Part shown: piece by piece, positions 48,765 through 57,591 of the stretch | Layout: the number at the start of each line of letters is the position of its first letter | Numbering within the stretch: position 1 is the stretch's first letter | Assembly: GCF_004123905.1 (NCBI RefSeq) | Contig: NZ_MZXW01000020.1 | Span: 62,001 to 126,000 of the forward strand | From: Bradyrhizobium betae | Lineage (GTDB): Bacteria; Pseudomonadota; Alphaproteobacteria; Rhizobiales; Xanthobacteraceae | Length of the DNA stretch: 64,000 nt | Reading direction: 5' to 3' | Notes under the pieces: generated by a model | What the model saw: only the letters and a program-made list of their open reading frames with translations | Told to the model about the DNA's origin: nothing | Database searches by the model: none | Translations under genes and position numbers: made by a program

Positions 48765-49094
48765 TTAGATCGAGAAGCTGGTCCCGCAGCCGCAGGACGC
48801 CGTCGCGTTGGGATTGTTGACGCGGAACGAGGCGCCGATCAGGTCGTCGACGAAATCGACCTGAGAGCCCGCCAGGAATGGCTGGGACGCGGAATCGACC
48901 AGCACCACCGCGTTCTCCTGCTCAATCACGAGATCGTCGTCGGTACGGTCGCGGTCGATGTCGAACTTGTACTGGAAGCCGGAGCAGCCGCCGCCCTCGA
49001 CGGAGATGCGCAACATCGCGCCTGTGCCTTCGCCCTTGAGGATCTCCCCAATCCGGCGTGCGGCGCGGTCACTGATGGTCACGTCAGTCGTCAT
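48765..49094 (-). CDS. erpA: Iron-sulfur cluster insertion protein (A-type carrier, ErpA-like)
   Basis: A-type carrier that passes Fe-S clusters to apo-proteins, 109 residues. The three cluster cysteines are in GGCSGFQYKF and in the C-terminal CGCGTSFSI. It begins with VTISDRAARRIGEIL as alphaproteobacterial ErpA/IscA proteins do. It stands alone, away from suf genes, next to dgt on the other strand, which is a common alphaproteobacterial position. The split between ErpA and IscA naming is by family resemblance. Confidence 0.92.
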   Translation of the reverse strand: MTTDVTISDRAARRIGEILKGEGTGAMLRISVEGGGCSGFQYKFDIDRDRTDDDLVIEQENAVVLVDSASQPFLAGSQVDFVDDLIGASFRVNNPNATASCGCGTSFSI

Positions 49095-49204
49095 GGCTCG
49101 TCTCCGATAGGCCCGCGGTCATACCAAATTCATTTGGTAGCCCGCGTCCGGCATAGTTAAGTGCAAGAATACGCAGAATCAAATGGATAGGGACTAAATT
49201 CGTC

Positions 49205-50413
49205 GTGTCCGTCGGAATGGCAGCTCCCCGCGCGCCCTATGCCTGCGATCCCGACCGCAGCCGCGGCCGGCTGGTGGCCGAGCCCCCGAGCCGGACCCGC
49301 AGCCCGTTCCGGCGGGATTGCGACCGCGTGATCCATTCCACCGCGTTCCGACGCCTGAAGTACAAGACCCAGGTGTTCGTGTTCCATGAGGGTGACCACT
49401 ACAGGACCCGGCTGACCCATTCGCTGGAGGTGGCCCAGATCGCCCGCGCGCTGGCGCGGCAGCTCGGGCTGGATGAGGACCTCACTGAAACCCTGGCGCT
49501 CGCCCATGATCTCGGCCATCCGCCGTTCGGCCACGCCGGCGAGCGGGCGCTGGACGCCTGCCTGAAGGATTTCGGCGGCTTCGACCACAACGCCCAGGCA
49601 CTCCGCGTCGTCGGCTCGCTGGAGCACCGCTACCCTGAATTCGACGGGCTGAACCTCACCTGGGAGTCGCTAGAGGGCATCGTCAAGCACAACGGTCCGC
49701 TGACCGACCGCAGCGGCGCGCCGGTCGGCCGCTATCGCGAGCACGGCATTCCCGTCGGGATCGCCGACTACATCAAGACCTACGATCTCGAACTGTGGAG
49801 TTTTGCTTCGCTCGAAGCACAGGTCGCCGCGATCGCCGACGACATCGCCTATGATGCGCATGACATCGACGACGGCCTGCGCGCCGGGCTGTTCCATCTC
49901 GACGATCTCAAGGTGATGCCGCTGACCGCCGAGATCATCTCGGAGACCTCGGCGCATTATCCCGATCTCGAAGATGTCAGGCGCGGCGCCGAGCTGGTGC
50001 GCGAGCTGATCTCGCATCTGATCGGCGCGGTGTTTGCGGAGGCCGAGAGGAACCTCGCCGCCGTGAAACCGCAATCGGCCCAGGACGTGCGCCAGCAGAG
50101 CCGGGCGCTGGTCGCATTCCCGGCCGCCGTCGCCGAGGAAGAGGCCGCCATCAAGCGCTTCCTGTACCAGCACATGTACCGCCACAAGCGGGTGATGCGG
50201 GTGATGGGGGAGGCGGAGCAGATCCTGTTCGACCTGTTCGCAAAATACCTGAAGTCTCCCGCCGACCTGCCGCCGGAATGGTTGCTGGGGGCGGAGGTTG
50301 ATAATGAGGGCGACCGAGCCCGGCGGATCGGCAATTTCATTGCGGGAATGACCGACCGTTTCGCCCTGACCGAGCACCAGCGGCTCTTTGACTCGACCCC
50401 GGATTTGCGTTAG
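49205..50413 (+). CDS. dgt: Deoxyguanosinetriphosphate triphosphohydrolase-like protein
   Basis: HD-domain dNTP triphosphohydrolase of 402 residues that lowers dNTP pools. Metal ligands are in RLTHSLEVAQIARALAR and ALAHDLGHPPFGHAGE, with the late Asp in IADDIAYDAHDIDD. The N-terminal RDCDRVIHSTAFRRLKYKTQVF is the family signature. The start is GTG 49205; an ATG four codons later is also possible. It is followed 9 bp later by argS. Confidence 0.95.
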   Translation: MSVGMAAPRAPYACDPDRSRGRLVAEPPSRTRSPFRRDCDRVIHSTAFRRLKYKTQVFVFHEGDHYRTRLTHSLEVAQIARALARQLGLDEDLTETLALAHDLGHPPFGHAGERALDACLKDFGGFDHNAQALRVVGSLEHRYPEFDGLNLTWESLEGIVKHNGPLTDRSGAPVGRYREHGIPVGIADYIKTYDLELWSFASLEAQVAAIADDIAYDAHDIDDGLRAGLFHLDDLKVMPLTAEIISETSAHYPDLEDVRRGAELVRELISHLIGAVFAEAERNLAAVKPQSAQDVRQQSRALVAFPAAVAEEEAAIKRFLYQHMYRHKRVMRVMGEAEQILFDLFAKYLKSPADLPPEWLLGAEVDNEGDRARRIGNFIAGMTDRFALTEHQRLFDSTPDLR

Positions 50414-50422
50414 GCGGCGACC

Positions 50423-52213
50423 ATGCCCGACACATCCTCAGCACCGCATTTGTTCGCCGACGTGCTCGCACGCGTGCACGCCGCCTGCCGCGCGCTCGCG
50501 GCGGACGCCAACTGGCCCGAGGGCATCGATTTCTCGCGCGTGGTGGTCGAGCCGCCGCGCGATGCCACCCATGGCGACATGGCGACCAACGCCGCCATGG
50601 TGCTTGCGAAAGAGGCAAAGGCAAAGCCGCGCGACCTCGCCGAGCAGATCGCCGAGCGGCTGCGCGCAGACGCGCTGATTGCCAAGGTCGACGTCGCCGG
50701 TCCCGGGTTCATCAATCTGACGCTGCAGCCGGCCGCCTGGGCCGAGGCGCTGCGGACGGTGCTGCGCGAGGGCGCCGATTACGGCCGCGTCCGCGGCGGC
50801 TCCAAGGTCAACGTCGAATACGTCTCGGCCAATCCGACCGGACCAATGCATGTCGGCCACTGCCGTGGCGCCGTGTTCGGCGATGCGCTGGCGAGCCTGC
50901 TCCAGTTCGGCGGCCATGACGTCACGCGCGAGTATTACATCAACGATGCCGGCGCGCAGGTCGACGTGCTCGCGCGCTCTGCGTTCCTGCGGTATCGCGA
51001 GGCGCTTGGCGAAAACATCGGCGCGATCCCGGAAGGGCTCTATCCCGGCGACTATCTGAAGCCGGTCGGCGCGGCGCTCGCGAAAGTGCATGGCGACAAG
51101 CTCCTCGCGATGAGCGAGGCGCAATGGCTGCCGACCGTGCGCGCCACGGCGATCGCGATGATGATGGACGAGATCAAGGGCGATCTCGCCGCCCTCAACA
51201 TCCGCCACGACGTGTTTTTCTCGGAGCGATCGCTGATCGAGACCGGCAACAACAAGGTTGCCGAGACCATCGACTTTCTGAAAGCCAAGGGCGACATCTA
51301 CGAGGGACGCCTGCCGCCGCCGAAGGGCGCGCCGGTCGAGGATTGGGAAGATCGCGAGCAGCTGCTGTTCAAGGCAACCGCTTACGGCGACGACGTCGAT
51401 CGTCCGCTGATCAAGTCGGATGGTTCCTACACCTACTTCGCCTCCGACATCGCCTACCACAAGAACAAGTTCGACCGTGGTTTTGCGGAGATGATCGACG
51501 TCTGGGGCGCCGACCATGGCGGCTACATCAAGCGGATGCAGGCGGCGGTGAGGGCGACGACCTCAGGCAAGGGCGCGCTCGACGTCAAGATCGTCCAGCT
51601 CGTGAAGTTGCTGCGCAACGGCGAGCCGGTGAAAATGTCGAAGCGGAGCGGGGACTTCGTCACCTTGCGTGAGGTGGTGGATGAAGTCGGCCAGGACGCT
51701 GTCCGCTTCATGATGCTCTACCGCAAGAACGACGCGGTGCTCGACTTCGACCTCGCCAAGGTCATGGAACAGTCGCGCGACAACCCGGTGTTCTACGTCC
51801 AGTACGGCCACGCCCGCGGCCACTCGATCTTCCGCAACGCGCGGGCTGAGGTGTTCCCGGAACTCCCGGAGGATGCGGACAAGCGCATCGCCTGGCTCAG
51901 TGAGTCGGCGGTGGAGCGGCTGTCAGACCCGGTGGAGCTTGATCTTCTCAAGCGCCTCGCAATTTTTCCGCGCATGCTGGAGGCTGCCGCCGCGGCCCAC
52001 GAGCCGCACCGAATTGCCTTCTACCTCTATGACTTAGCGAGTGAATTTCACGCACTTTGGACGAAGGGGCGCGATTTGCCCTATTTACGCTTCATTATCA
52101 ATAATGATGCAGATCTAACGAAGGCGCGACTGGCCATGGTCCAGGGCGTCGTCTCGGTTCTGGCATCGGGCCTCGCCATCCTCGGCGTCCATGCCCCGGA
52201 CGAGATGCGGTAG
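50423..52213 (+). CDS. argS: Arginyl-tRNA synthetase
   Basis: Class I synthetase that charges tRNA-Arg, 596 residues. It has the N-terminal Add-1 domain, the HIGH-type signature PTGPMHVGHCRGAVFGD, a KMSKR-type loop (VKMSKRSGDFVTL, unusually complete for ArgRS, as in other alphaproteobacteria) and the DALR anticodon-binding domain at the C-terminus. The last 150 bases of the gene (about 52020-52130) are more AT-rich than the rest. It heads the argS-SPOR-nagZ-scpAB-tatABC-serS series. Confidence 0.97.
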   Translation: MPDTSSAPHLFADVLARVHAACRALAADANWPEGIDFSRVVVEPPRDATHGDMATNAAMVLAKEAKAKPRDLAEQIAERLRADALIAKVDVAGPGFINLTLQPAAWAEALRTVLREGADYGRVRGGSKVNVEYVSANPTGPMHVGHCRGAVFGDALASLLQFGGHDVTREYYINDAGAQVDVLARSAFLRYREALGENIGAIPEGLYPGDYLKPVGAALAKVHGDKLLAMSEAQWLPTVRATAIAMMMDEIKGDLAALNIRHDVFFSERSLIETGNNKVAETIDFLKAKGDIYEGRLPPPKGAPVEDWEDREQLLFKATAYGDDVDRPLIKSDGSYTYFASDIAYHKNKFDRGFAEMIDVWGADHGGYIKRMQAAVRATTSGKGALDVKIVQLVKLLRNGEPVKMSKRSGDFVTLREVVDEVGQDAVRFMMLYRKNDAVLDFDLAKVMEQSRDNPVFYVQYGHARGHSIFRNARAEVFPELPEDADKRIAWLSESAVERLSDPVELDLLKRLAIFPRMLEAAAAAHEPHRIAFYLYDLASEFHALWTKGRDLPYLRFIINNDADLTKARLAMVQGVVSVLASGLAILGVHAPDEMR

Positions 52214-52355
52214 TTTGGGGCGAACTACTTAAGGGGAATTTTTGGGGGTAACCGGCAGAAGCCGGATCGCTTAGACTTGGTTGAAAGTCTTGTGGGTCGA
52301 AAGCCGTGCCTTGGTCGAGGGGCGCGCGGCTTTCCCGAAGGGACGCATCATTACG

Positions 52356-53897
52356 ATGGCCGAACGATATCAGGACAGACCGTTTCCTTCCGATGACTAT
52401 GGTCGCGGTGGCGACCAGCATGGCAAGGCGGACAATGATCCCTTGGCCGAACTCGCCCGCCTGATTGGACAGACCGATCCATTCGCAGCGCAGGGACGGC
52501 CGAGTGCGCAGCCGCCGGCAGCGCCCGCTCAGAGTTATCAGGATCAGGACTATCCGCAGGACGACTATCAGCAGGACTATGCCGAGCAGGCCTCGCCGGC
52601 TCCGCCCGGGCCGCCCTCATGGATGCGACGCGCCAACGTGCAGCCGCAGCCGGCCCCCGCGCCGGAGCCCGACTACCCCGTTTCAGCAAACCCGGTTCAT
52701 CCATTGCATCGCTATTCAGCCCAGCCGACCGCTCCCGAGCCTGATTTTCATCAGCCGCAGGCCTATCAGGAGCACGCCTACCAGGCGCAAGCCTACCAGG
52801 ATCAGGCTTACCAGCAGCACGATCAGGCGTACCAGGACCAAGCCTATCAGGAACCGCATCAGCAGCCCGACCCGTCGCGCTACGACGATGCGCTCTATGG
52901 ACGGCTTGAAGCGGGCGAGCAGGACTATCAGCGCGATCCCGCCTATCCTGATGACCCCTATGCATTCCAGAGCGACTATCCCGAAGCCGATCTCGACGAG
53001 CCGAAGAAGTCGCGCGGTGGCATGATGACGGTCGCGGCGATCCTCGCACTTGCGGTGGTCGGGACGGGCGCGGCCTTTGCCTACAAGACCTATGTGGGCT
53101 CGCCCCGCAGCGGCGAGCCGCCGATCATCAAGGCCGACAACACCCCGACCAAGGTCGTGCCGGCGCCGACGGATTCCTCGGCCAAGGTGCCGGATCGCAT
53201 GGTCACCGGTGACGGCACCGAGAAGATCGTGCCGCGCGAGGAAGCGCCCGTCGATGTCAACGCCAGGGCGAGCGGTCCCCGCGTCGTATTCCCGCCGCTG
53301 AACCCGAATGCGAACCCGCCGCCGGTGGCGAGCGTGTCGTCGTCCAATTTGCCGCCAAGCGCAGGTCCGGTCCCGAGCAACGGCACGATGCCGGCCACCA
53401 CGCCGCGCCCGGTCCGGACTGTTGCCGTGAAGGGCGATCAGACCGATAGCGCCATGCCGCAATCGGCGGCCAAGCCGGCAGCTCAGCCGAAGCCGGTGGC
53501 AGCACCCGCCGCGCCGCGTACGCCGCCGACCTCGGCCAACGCCAGCGCCAACCAGCCGCTCTCGCTGGCGCCGCAGGCCTCGCCCGCCGAGCCGCCGCAG
53601 CGGATGGCTGCCACCAATCCGACCCAGATCGCGCCAAGCGCCCCGCCCGAGAGCCAGGGCGTCATGGTGTCGGTTTCGTCTCAGGATACCGAAGCGGCGG
53701 CCAAGGAGTCGTATCGCGTGACCCAAGGCAAGTATCCGTCGGTTCTGGGCTCGCGCTCGGCGGTGATCAGGCGGACCGAATTGTCCGACGGCAAGGTCAA
53801 GTACCGCGCGCTGGTCGGTCCTTATCGGACGCGCCAGGAGGCCTCGCAGTTCTGTAAGGAACTGATGGCCGCCGGCGGGCAGTGCTTTATCCCGTAG
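52356..53897 (+). CDS. SPOR-domain cell-envelope protein with Gln/Tyr-rich N-terminus
   Basis: A 513-residue bitopic membrane protein. A Gln/Tyr/Pro-rich cytoplasmic region (residues 1-205) is followed by one helix (about 212-232, MMTVAAILALAVVGTGAAFAY), a Pro/Ala-rich periplasmic linker and a C-terminal SPOR domain (about 425-513, VSVSSQDTEAAAKESYRVTQ). SPOR domains bind denuded peptidoglycan at the septum, so a division role is likely. ATG 52356 is chosen over the TTG frame from 52281. The argS-SPOR-nagZ order is conserved in alphaproteobacteria. Confidence 0.9.
   Translation: MAERYQDRPFPSDDYGRGGDQHGKADNDPLAELARLIGQTDPFAAQGRPSAQPPAAPAQSYQDQDYPQDDYQQDYAEQASPAPPGPPSWMRRANVQPQPAPAPEPDYPVSANPVHPLHRYSAQPTAPEPDFHQPQAYQEHAYQAQAYQDQAYQQHDQAYQDQAYQEPHQQPDPSRYDDALYGRLEAGEQDYQRDPAYPDDPYAFQSDYPEADLDEPKKSRGGMMTVAAILALAVVGTGAAFAYKTYVGSPRSGEPPIIKADNTPTKVVPAPTDSSAKVPDRMVTGDGTEKIVPREEAPVDVNARASGPRVVFPPLNPNANPPPVASVSSSNLPPSAGPVPSNGTMPATTPRPVRTVAVKGDQTDSAMPQSAAKPAAQPKPVAAPAAPRTPPTSANASANQPLSLAPQASPAEPPQRMAATNPTQIAPSAPPESQGVMVSVSSQDTEAAAKESYRVTQGKYPSVLGSRSAVIRRTELSDGKVKYRALVGPYRTRQEASQFCKELMAAGGQCFIP
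52758..52866 (+). repeat. In-gene YQ-rich short tandem repeats
   Basis: Imperfect repeats of about 12-15 bases encode alternating YQ units (AYQEHAYQAQAYQDQAYQ type). Copy-to-copy differences are mostly third-position, so amino-acid composition is preserved. Such tracts can change in copy number between strains. Confidence 0.7.
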
Positions 53898-53949
53898 TAT
53901 TATCGGCCGATTCCTTGACCCTCTGCCGGGGCAGGGTTAATCGGCCGTT

Positions 53950-54978
53950 ATGAGCACGCGGGCCTTCATAACAGGCGTTTCCGGAACGGAACTGACCGCC
54001 GCCGAGCGGGAGTTTATCCGCAATGAGCGCCCATGGGGCTTCATCCTGTTCAAGCGCAATGTCGCGACCCCGGCTCAAGTTGCTGCATTGGTTGCGGAAT
54101 TGCGGGTGGTTGCGAGTGCCCCCGACGCGCCCGTTCTGATCGATCAGGAGGGCGGACGGGTGCAGCGGCTGGGTCCGCCGCACTGGCAGGCCTATCCGCC
54201 GGGCGCCGTGTTCTCGACCCTGTACGATATTGATTCGGCGCTCGGGCTCACCGCCGCGCGCCTCAGCGCCCGGCTGATCGCGGCCGATCTCGCCGATCTC
54301 GGCATTACCGTGGATTGCTTGCCGCTGGCCGATGTGCCGGTGCAAGGCGCCGATGCCGTCATCGGGAACCGGGCCTATGGCACCGACCCTGGCAAGGTCG
54401 CCGCGATCGCGCGGGCGGTCACCGAGGGCCTGGAGCAGGGTGGTGTGCTGCCGGTGCTCAAGCACGTTCCCGGCCATGGCCGAGCCACCGCCGACACCCA
54501 TTTCAAGCTGCCGATGGTCGATACGCCGAGGGATGAACTGGAACGAACCGACTTCGCCGCGTTCAAGCCGCTGGCCGATCTGCCGATGGCCATGACTGCA
54601 CATGTTGTGTTTAGCGCGGTCGACCCCGCCCATCCGGCGACGACTTCTGCGACAATGATTGCTCAGGTGATTCGCGGCGTGATCGGGTTCCAGGGTTTGT
54701 TAATGAGTGATGACGTGTCGATGAACGCGCTGTCGGGGAATATCGCCGAACGGACCCGCGCCATCTTCGCGGCCGGTTGCGACGTCGTCCTGCATTGCAA
54801 CGGAAACGTCGAGGAGATGCGCGAAGTCGCTGCCCAGACGCCTGAATTGTCTGATAGGGCGCTTGAGCGCGCGAAGGCTGCGCTTGTCGCACGCAAGGCA
54901 CCGCAGCCATTCGACCGCGCGGCCGCTCGCACTGAGCTGGACGCATTGATCGCACGGGCAAACACGGCATCCGCATGA
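53950..54978 (+). CDS. nagZ: Beta-N-acetylhexosaminidase
   Basis: Glycoside hydrolase family 3 enzyme that removes GlcNAc from muropeptides in cytoplasmic peptidoglycan recycling. The 342-residue protein has DQEGGRVQRL, the catalytic-loop signature LKHVPGHGRATADTH and the nucleophile region MSDDVSMNAL. Length is normal for NagZ. Its stop overlaps the scpA start by four bases. Its place beside the SPOR gene and scpAB is the usual alphaproteobacterial one. Confidence 0.96.
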   Translation: MSTRAFITGVSGTELTAAEREFIRNERPWGFILFKRNVATPAQVAALVAELRVVASAPDAPVLIDQEGGRVQRLGPPHWQAYPPGAVFSTLYDIDSALGLTAARLSARLIAADLADLGITVDCLPLADVPVQGADAVIGNRAYGTDPGKVAAIARAVTEGLEQGGVLPVLKHVPGHGRATADTHFKLPMVDTPRDELERTDFAAFKPLADLPMAMTAHVVFSAVDPAHPATTSATMIAQVIRGVIGFQGLLMSDDVSMNALSGNIAERTRAIFAAGCDVVLHCNGNVEEMREVAAQTPELSDRALERAKAALVARKAPQPFDRAAARTELDALIARANTASA

Positions 54979-55814
54979 CCGCAGAAATCCTATCGTTCGA
55001 AACCGGGCGGCCCGCAGAGCTCGCCGAGGATGAACCGGCGTTGGTGGTGGACGTCGAGGGCTATGAGGGCCCGCTCGACCTGTTGCTCGCGCTTGCTCGC
55101 AACCAGAAGGTCGATCTCGCCAAGATCTCGATCCTGGCGCTGGCCGACCAGTACCTCCACTTCATCGAAGCCGCGCGAAAAATCCGGCTGGAGTTAGCCG
55201 CCGACTATCTCGTGATGGCGGCGTGGCTCGCCTTTCTTAAATCGCGCCTGCTGCTGCCGGAGCCGCCGAGCGCGGAAGGTCCGAGCGCCGAAGAGATGGC
55301 AACCGCGCTCGCCAACCGCCTGCGCCGTCTCGAAGCCATCCGCGAAGCTGCCAACCGGCTGATGAACCGGCCGCAATTGCAGCGCGATATTTTTCCGCGC
55401 GGCGAGCCCGAGCAGATCGCCGAGATCAGGCATCCGAAATACACCGCGACGCTGTACGATTTGCTCACCGCCTATGCCTCGCAGCGCCAGTCGCGCGTGC
55501 TGGCGAGCGTGCATCTGGCCAAGCGCACCGTGTGGTCGCTCGCCGAGGCGCGCGCCACGCTGGAGCGGCTGGTCGGCAGCATCAGCGAGCAGGACGACTG
55601 GGGCGTTCTCGACGACTATCTGCTCCGGCACGTCGCCGATCCGACCCAGCGCGCGACGGTGCTCGCCTCAAGCTTTGCCGCCGCGCTCGAGCTGGTGCGT
55701 GAAGGTCAGCTCGAGCTGAACCAGAAAGAAGCGTTTGCGCCCATCTATTTCCGGAAGGGTCGCCCCAAGCCGGTCATGGACGCAGCTCCTGCGCCCGATG
55801 CGCCGGTCGCTTAA
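54975..55814 (+). CDS. scpA: Segregation and condensation protein A
   Basis: Kleisin subunit that links the SMC ATPase heads with ScpB, needed for chromosome condensation and segregation. The 279-residue protein has the N-terminal kleisin motif YEGPLDLLLALARNQKVDLAKI and YLVMAAWLAFLKSRLLLP; the C-terminal winged helix (about 205-260) includes ASFAAALELVREGQLELNQ. The start ATG overlaps the nagZ stop (ATGA), and scpB follows, so the three are coupled. Confidence 0.96.
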   Translation: MTAEILSFETGRPAELAEDEPALVVDVEGYEGPLDLLLALARNQKVDLAKISILALADQYLHFIEAARKIRLELAADYLVMAAWLAFLKSRLLLPEPPSAEGPSAEEMATALANRLRRLEAIREAANRLMNRPQLQRDIFPRGEPEQIAEIRHPKYTATLYDLLTAYASQRQSRVLASVHLAKRTVWSLAEARATLERLVGSISEQDDWGVLDDYLLRHVADPTQRATVLASSFAAALELVREGQLELNQKEAFAPIYFRKGRPKPVMDAAPAPDAPVA

Positions 55815-55835
55815 GTGCAACAAGGAGAATCTGCC

Positions 55836-56597
55836 ATGGCAAGCCTGGCTGAAGTGCGGGTAGAAGAGGCCGAGCCGATGGAGAACGAGTCCCAGGCACG
55901 TCCCGAAGAATTGCGGCTGCTGGAAGCGCTGCTGTTTGCTTCGAACGAACCGCTGGATACCGCGACGCTGGCCAAGCGCATGCCTGAGGGCGTCGACGTC
56001 AAGGCTGCGCTCGAACAGCTCCAGGCCGACTATGCCTTACGCGGCGTGAACCTCGTGCGCGTCGCCAACAAATGGACCTTCCGCACCGCCGGCGATCTCG
56101 CCTGGCTGATGACGCGGGAGAGCACCGAGACCCGCCGCCTGTCGCGCGCTGCGATCGAGGTGCTGGCGATCATCGCCTATCACCAGCCGGTGACGCGCGC
56201 CGAGATCGAGGAGATCCGCGGCGTCATCACCTCAAAGGGCACGCTCGACGTGCTCTTGGAGACCGGCTGGATCAAGCCGCGCGGCCGTCGCAAGACGCCG
56301 GGCCGTCCGCTGACCTTCGGAACCACCGAGGACTTCCTGTCGCAGTTCACGCTGGAACAGCTCGGCGATCTGCCGGGCCTGGAAGAGCTGAAGGGCACGG
56401 GCCTGTTGGATTCGCGTCTGCCGACCGGATTCAGCGTGCCGACGCCGTCCGATGACCCGCAGTTGCGCGAGGACGAGGATCCGCTGGAACCCGGCGAGGA
56501 CCTCGATCTGGCGCTGGCGCCTGCAGTCGAGCCCGAGACGCCGGAAGCTGCGCCGGAAGGCGGCAATGAGGGCGGCGAGGGCGGCAGCGAGGACTGA
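55836..56597 (+). CDS. scpB: Segregation and condensation protein B
   Basis: Winged-helix dimer that binds ScpA in the SMC complex. The 253-residue protein has LRLLEALLFASNEPLDTATLA, the core RLSRAAIEVLAIIAYHQPVTR and the signature EEIRG with DVLLETGWIKPRGRRKTPGRP. The C-terminal 45 residues are acidic and low-complexity, ending in Gly/Glu repeats. ATG 55836 is chosen because AAGGAGA lies about 8 bases upstream; the GTG frame at 55815 begins at the scpA stop. Confidence 0.95.
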   Translation: MASLAEVRVEEAEPMENESQARPEELRLLEALLFASNEPLDTATLAKRMPEGVDVKAALEQLQADYALRGVNLVRVANKWTFRTAGDLAWLMTRESTETRRLSRAAIEVLAIIAYHQPVTRAEIEEIRGVITSKGTLDVLLETGWIKPRGRRKTPGRPLTFGTTEDFLSQFTLEQLGDLPGLEELKGTGLLDSRLPTGFSVPTPSDDPQLREDEDPLEPGEDLDLALAPAVEPETPEAAPEGGNEGGEGGSED

Positions 56598-56652
56598 CGT
56601 CCCGCGCTTTTACCGGCGCCCTGCGACCAGTTAACGCTTAGCAAGATTACGT

Positions 56653-56693
56653 AGCGCCAACAGCGAATTGGCGCTGCCTTGGTCCTTGTTTTT
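56653..56693 (+). terminator. Possible terminator between scpB and tatA
   Basis: AGCGCCAA (56653-56660) pairs with TTGGCGCT (56668-56675) around a 7-base loop; TTGTTTTT follows at 56687-56694 after a short gap. The T-run is displaced from the stem, so termination may be partial, letting some transcription into tatABC. Confidence 0.4.
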
Positions 56694-56765
56694 GAGGCCT
56701 GCCGCGCCTAGGTTTCGGGGAAGATCGGTCGGGTCCCCGGCCACGTGTGTTTGGAGGGTTGCAGG

Positions 56766-56999
56766 ATGGGTTCGCTTAGCATTTGGCACTGGATCCTGGT
56801 GATCGCAGTCGTCCTGCTGCTGTTCGGCCGCGGCAAGATTTCGGATCTGATGGGCGACGTCGCGCAGGGCATCAAGGCCTTCAAGAAGGGCATGCAGGAC
56901 GACGACAAGGTCGCCGACAAGCCCGAGCCGTCGAAGTCCCTCGAGCACAATGCCGCGCCGACCGCGGCACGGTCCGACGTCGGCAGCAAGGCCGTCTGA
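56766..56999 (+). CDS. tatA: Twin-arginine translocase subunit TatA
   Basis: Pore-forming component of the Tat system exporting folded proteins. The 77-residue protein has the short N-terminal helix (IWHWILVIAVVLLLFG), the hinge FGRGKI and the amphipathic helix (SDLMGDVAQGIKAFKKGM), then a charged tail. ATG 56766 is chosen; the frame reaches 56745. First of tatA-tatB-tatC. Confidence 0.97.
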   Translation: MGSLSIWHWILVIAVVLLLFGRGKISDLMGDVAQGIKAFKKGMQDDDKVADKPEPSKSLEHNAAPTAARSDVGSKAV

Positions 57000-57087
57000 G
57001 CCAGGAGCACGCGAGACGCGGATAGCGGCCCTGATCCTGCGCGTGGGGGATTGGGCCGGTCGTGGCTTCGCGTGAACGGAAGACCTC

Positions 57088-57591
57088 ATGTTCGACATCG
57101 GGTGGAGTGAACTGGTTCTGATCGGGGTCGTGGCCCTGATCGCCATCGGCCCGAAGGAGCTGCCGGGCGTGCTGCGCATGGTTGGGCAGTGGATGGGCAA
57201 GGCCCGCAAGATGGCCGCCGAATTCCAGGGCCAGTTCCAGGAAGCGATGCGCGAGGCCGAGATGGCCGACCTCAAGAAGAGTTTTGACGAGGTCAAGGAA
57301 GCGGCGTCCGGCTTTGCCGGCAACAATCTGATGACCTCGCTCCAGAAGGACGTCAGCGACGCGCTCCGCGTCGATGCGCTGGACAAGCCGGCGGAGACCG
57401 CGACGACAACTGTCGCCGAACCGCCTGCGACTCCAACCACTCCGGAAGCGCCGACGCCCGAGACCTTCGTGGAGGCCGAGGCGCATGCGGCCGTGAACGA
57501 ACCGCTCGCCATCACCCGTGAGGTCGAGCAGGCAGCGGTCGCACAAGACACTGCGCCATCCGAGGCGATCAAGGACGCCAAAGCGTCATGA
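57088..57591 (+). CDS. tatB: Twin-arginine translocase subunit TatB
   Basis: Forms the twin-arginine signal receptor with TatC. The 167-residue protein begins MFDIGWSELVLIGVVALIAIGPKELP, the standard TatB start with the conserved Glu and GPKELP hinge, followed by an amphipathic helix and a long Ala/Pro/Glu-rich tail typical of rhizobia. The tatC start overlaps its stop by four bases. Confidence 0.97.
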   Translation: MFDIGWSELVLIGVVALIAIGPKELPGVLRMVGQWMGKARKMAAEFQGQFQEAMREAEMADLKKSFDEVKEAASGFAGNNLMTSLQKDVSDALRVDALDKPAETATTTVAEPPATPTTPEAPTPETFVEAEAHAAVNEPLAITREVEQAAVAQDTAPSEAIKDAKAS

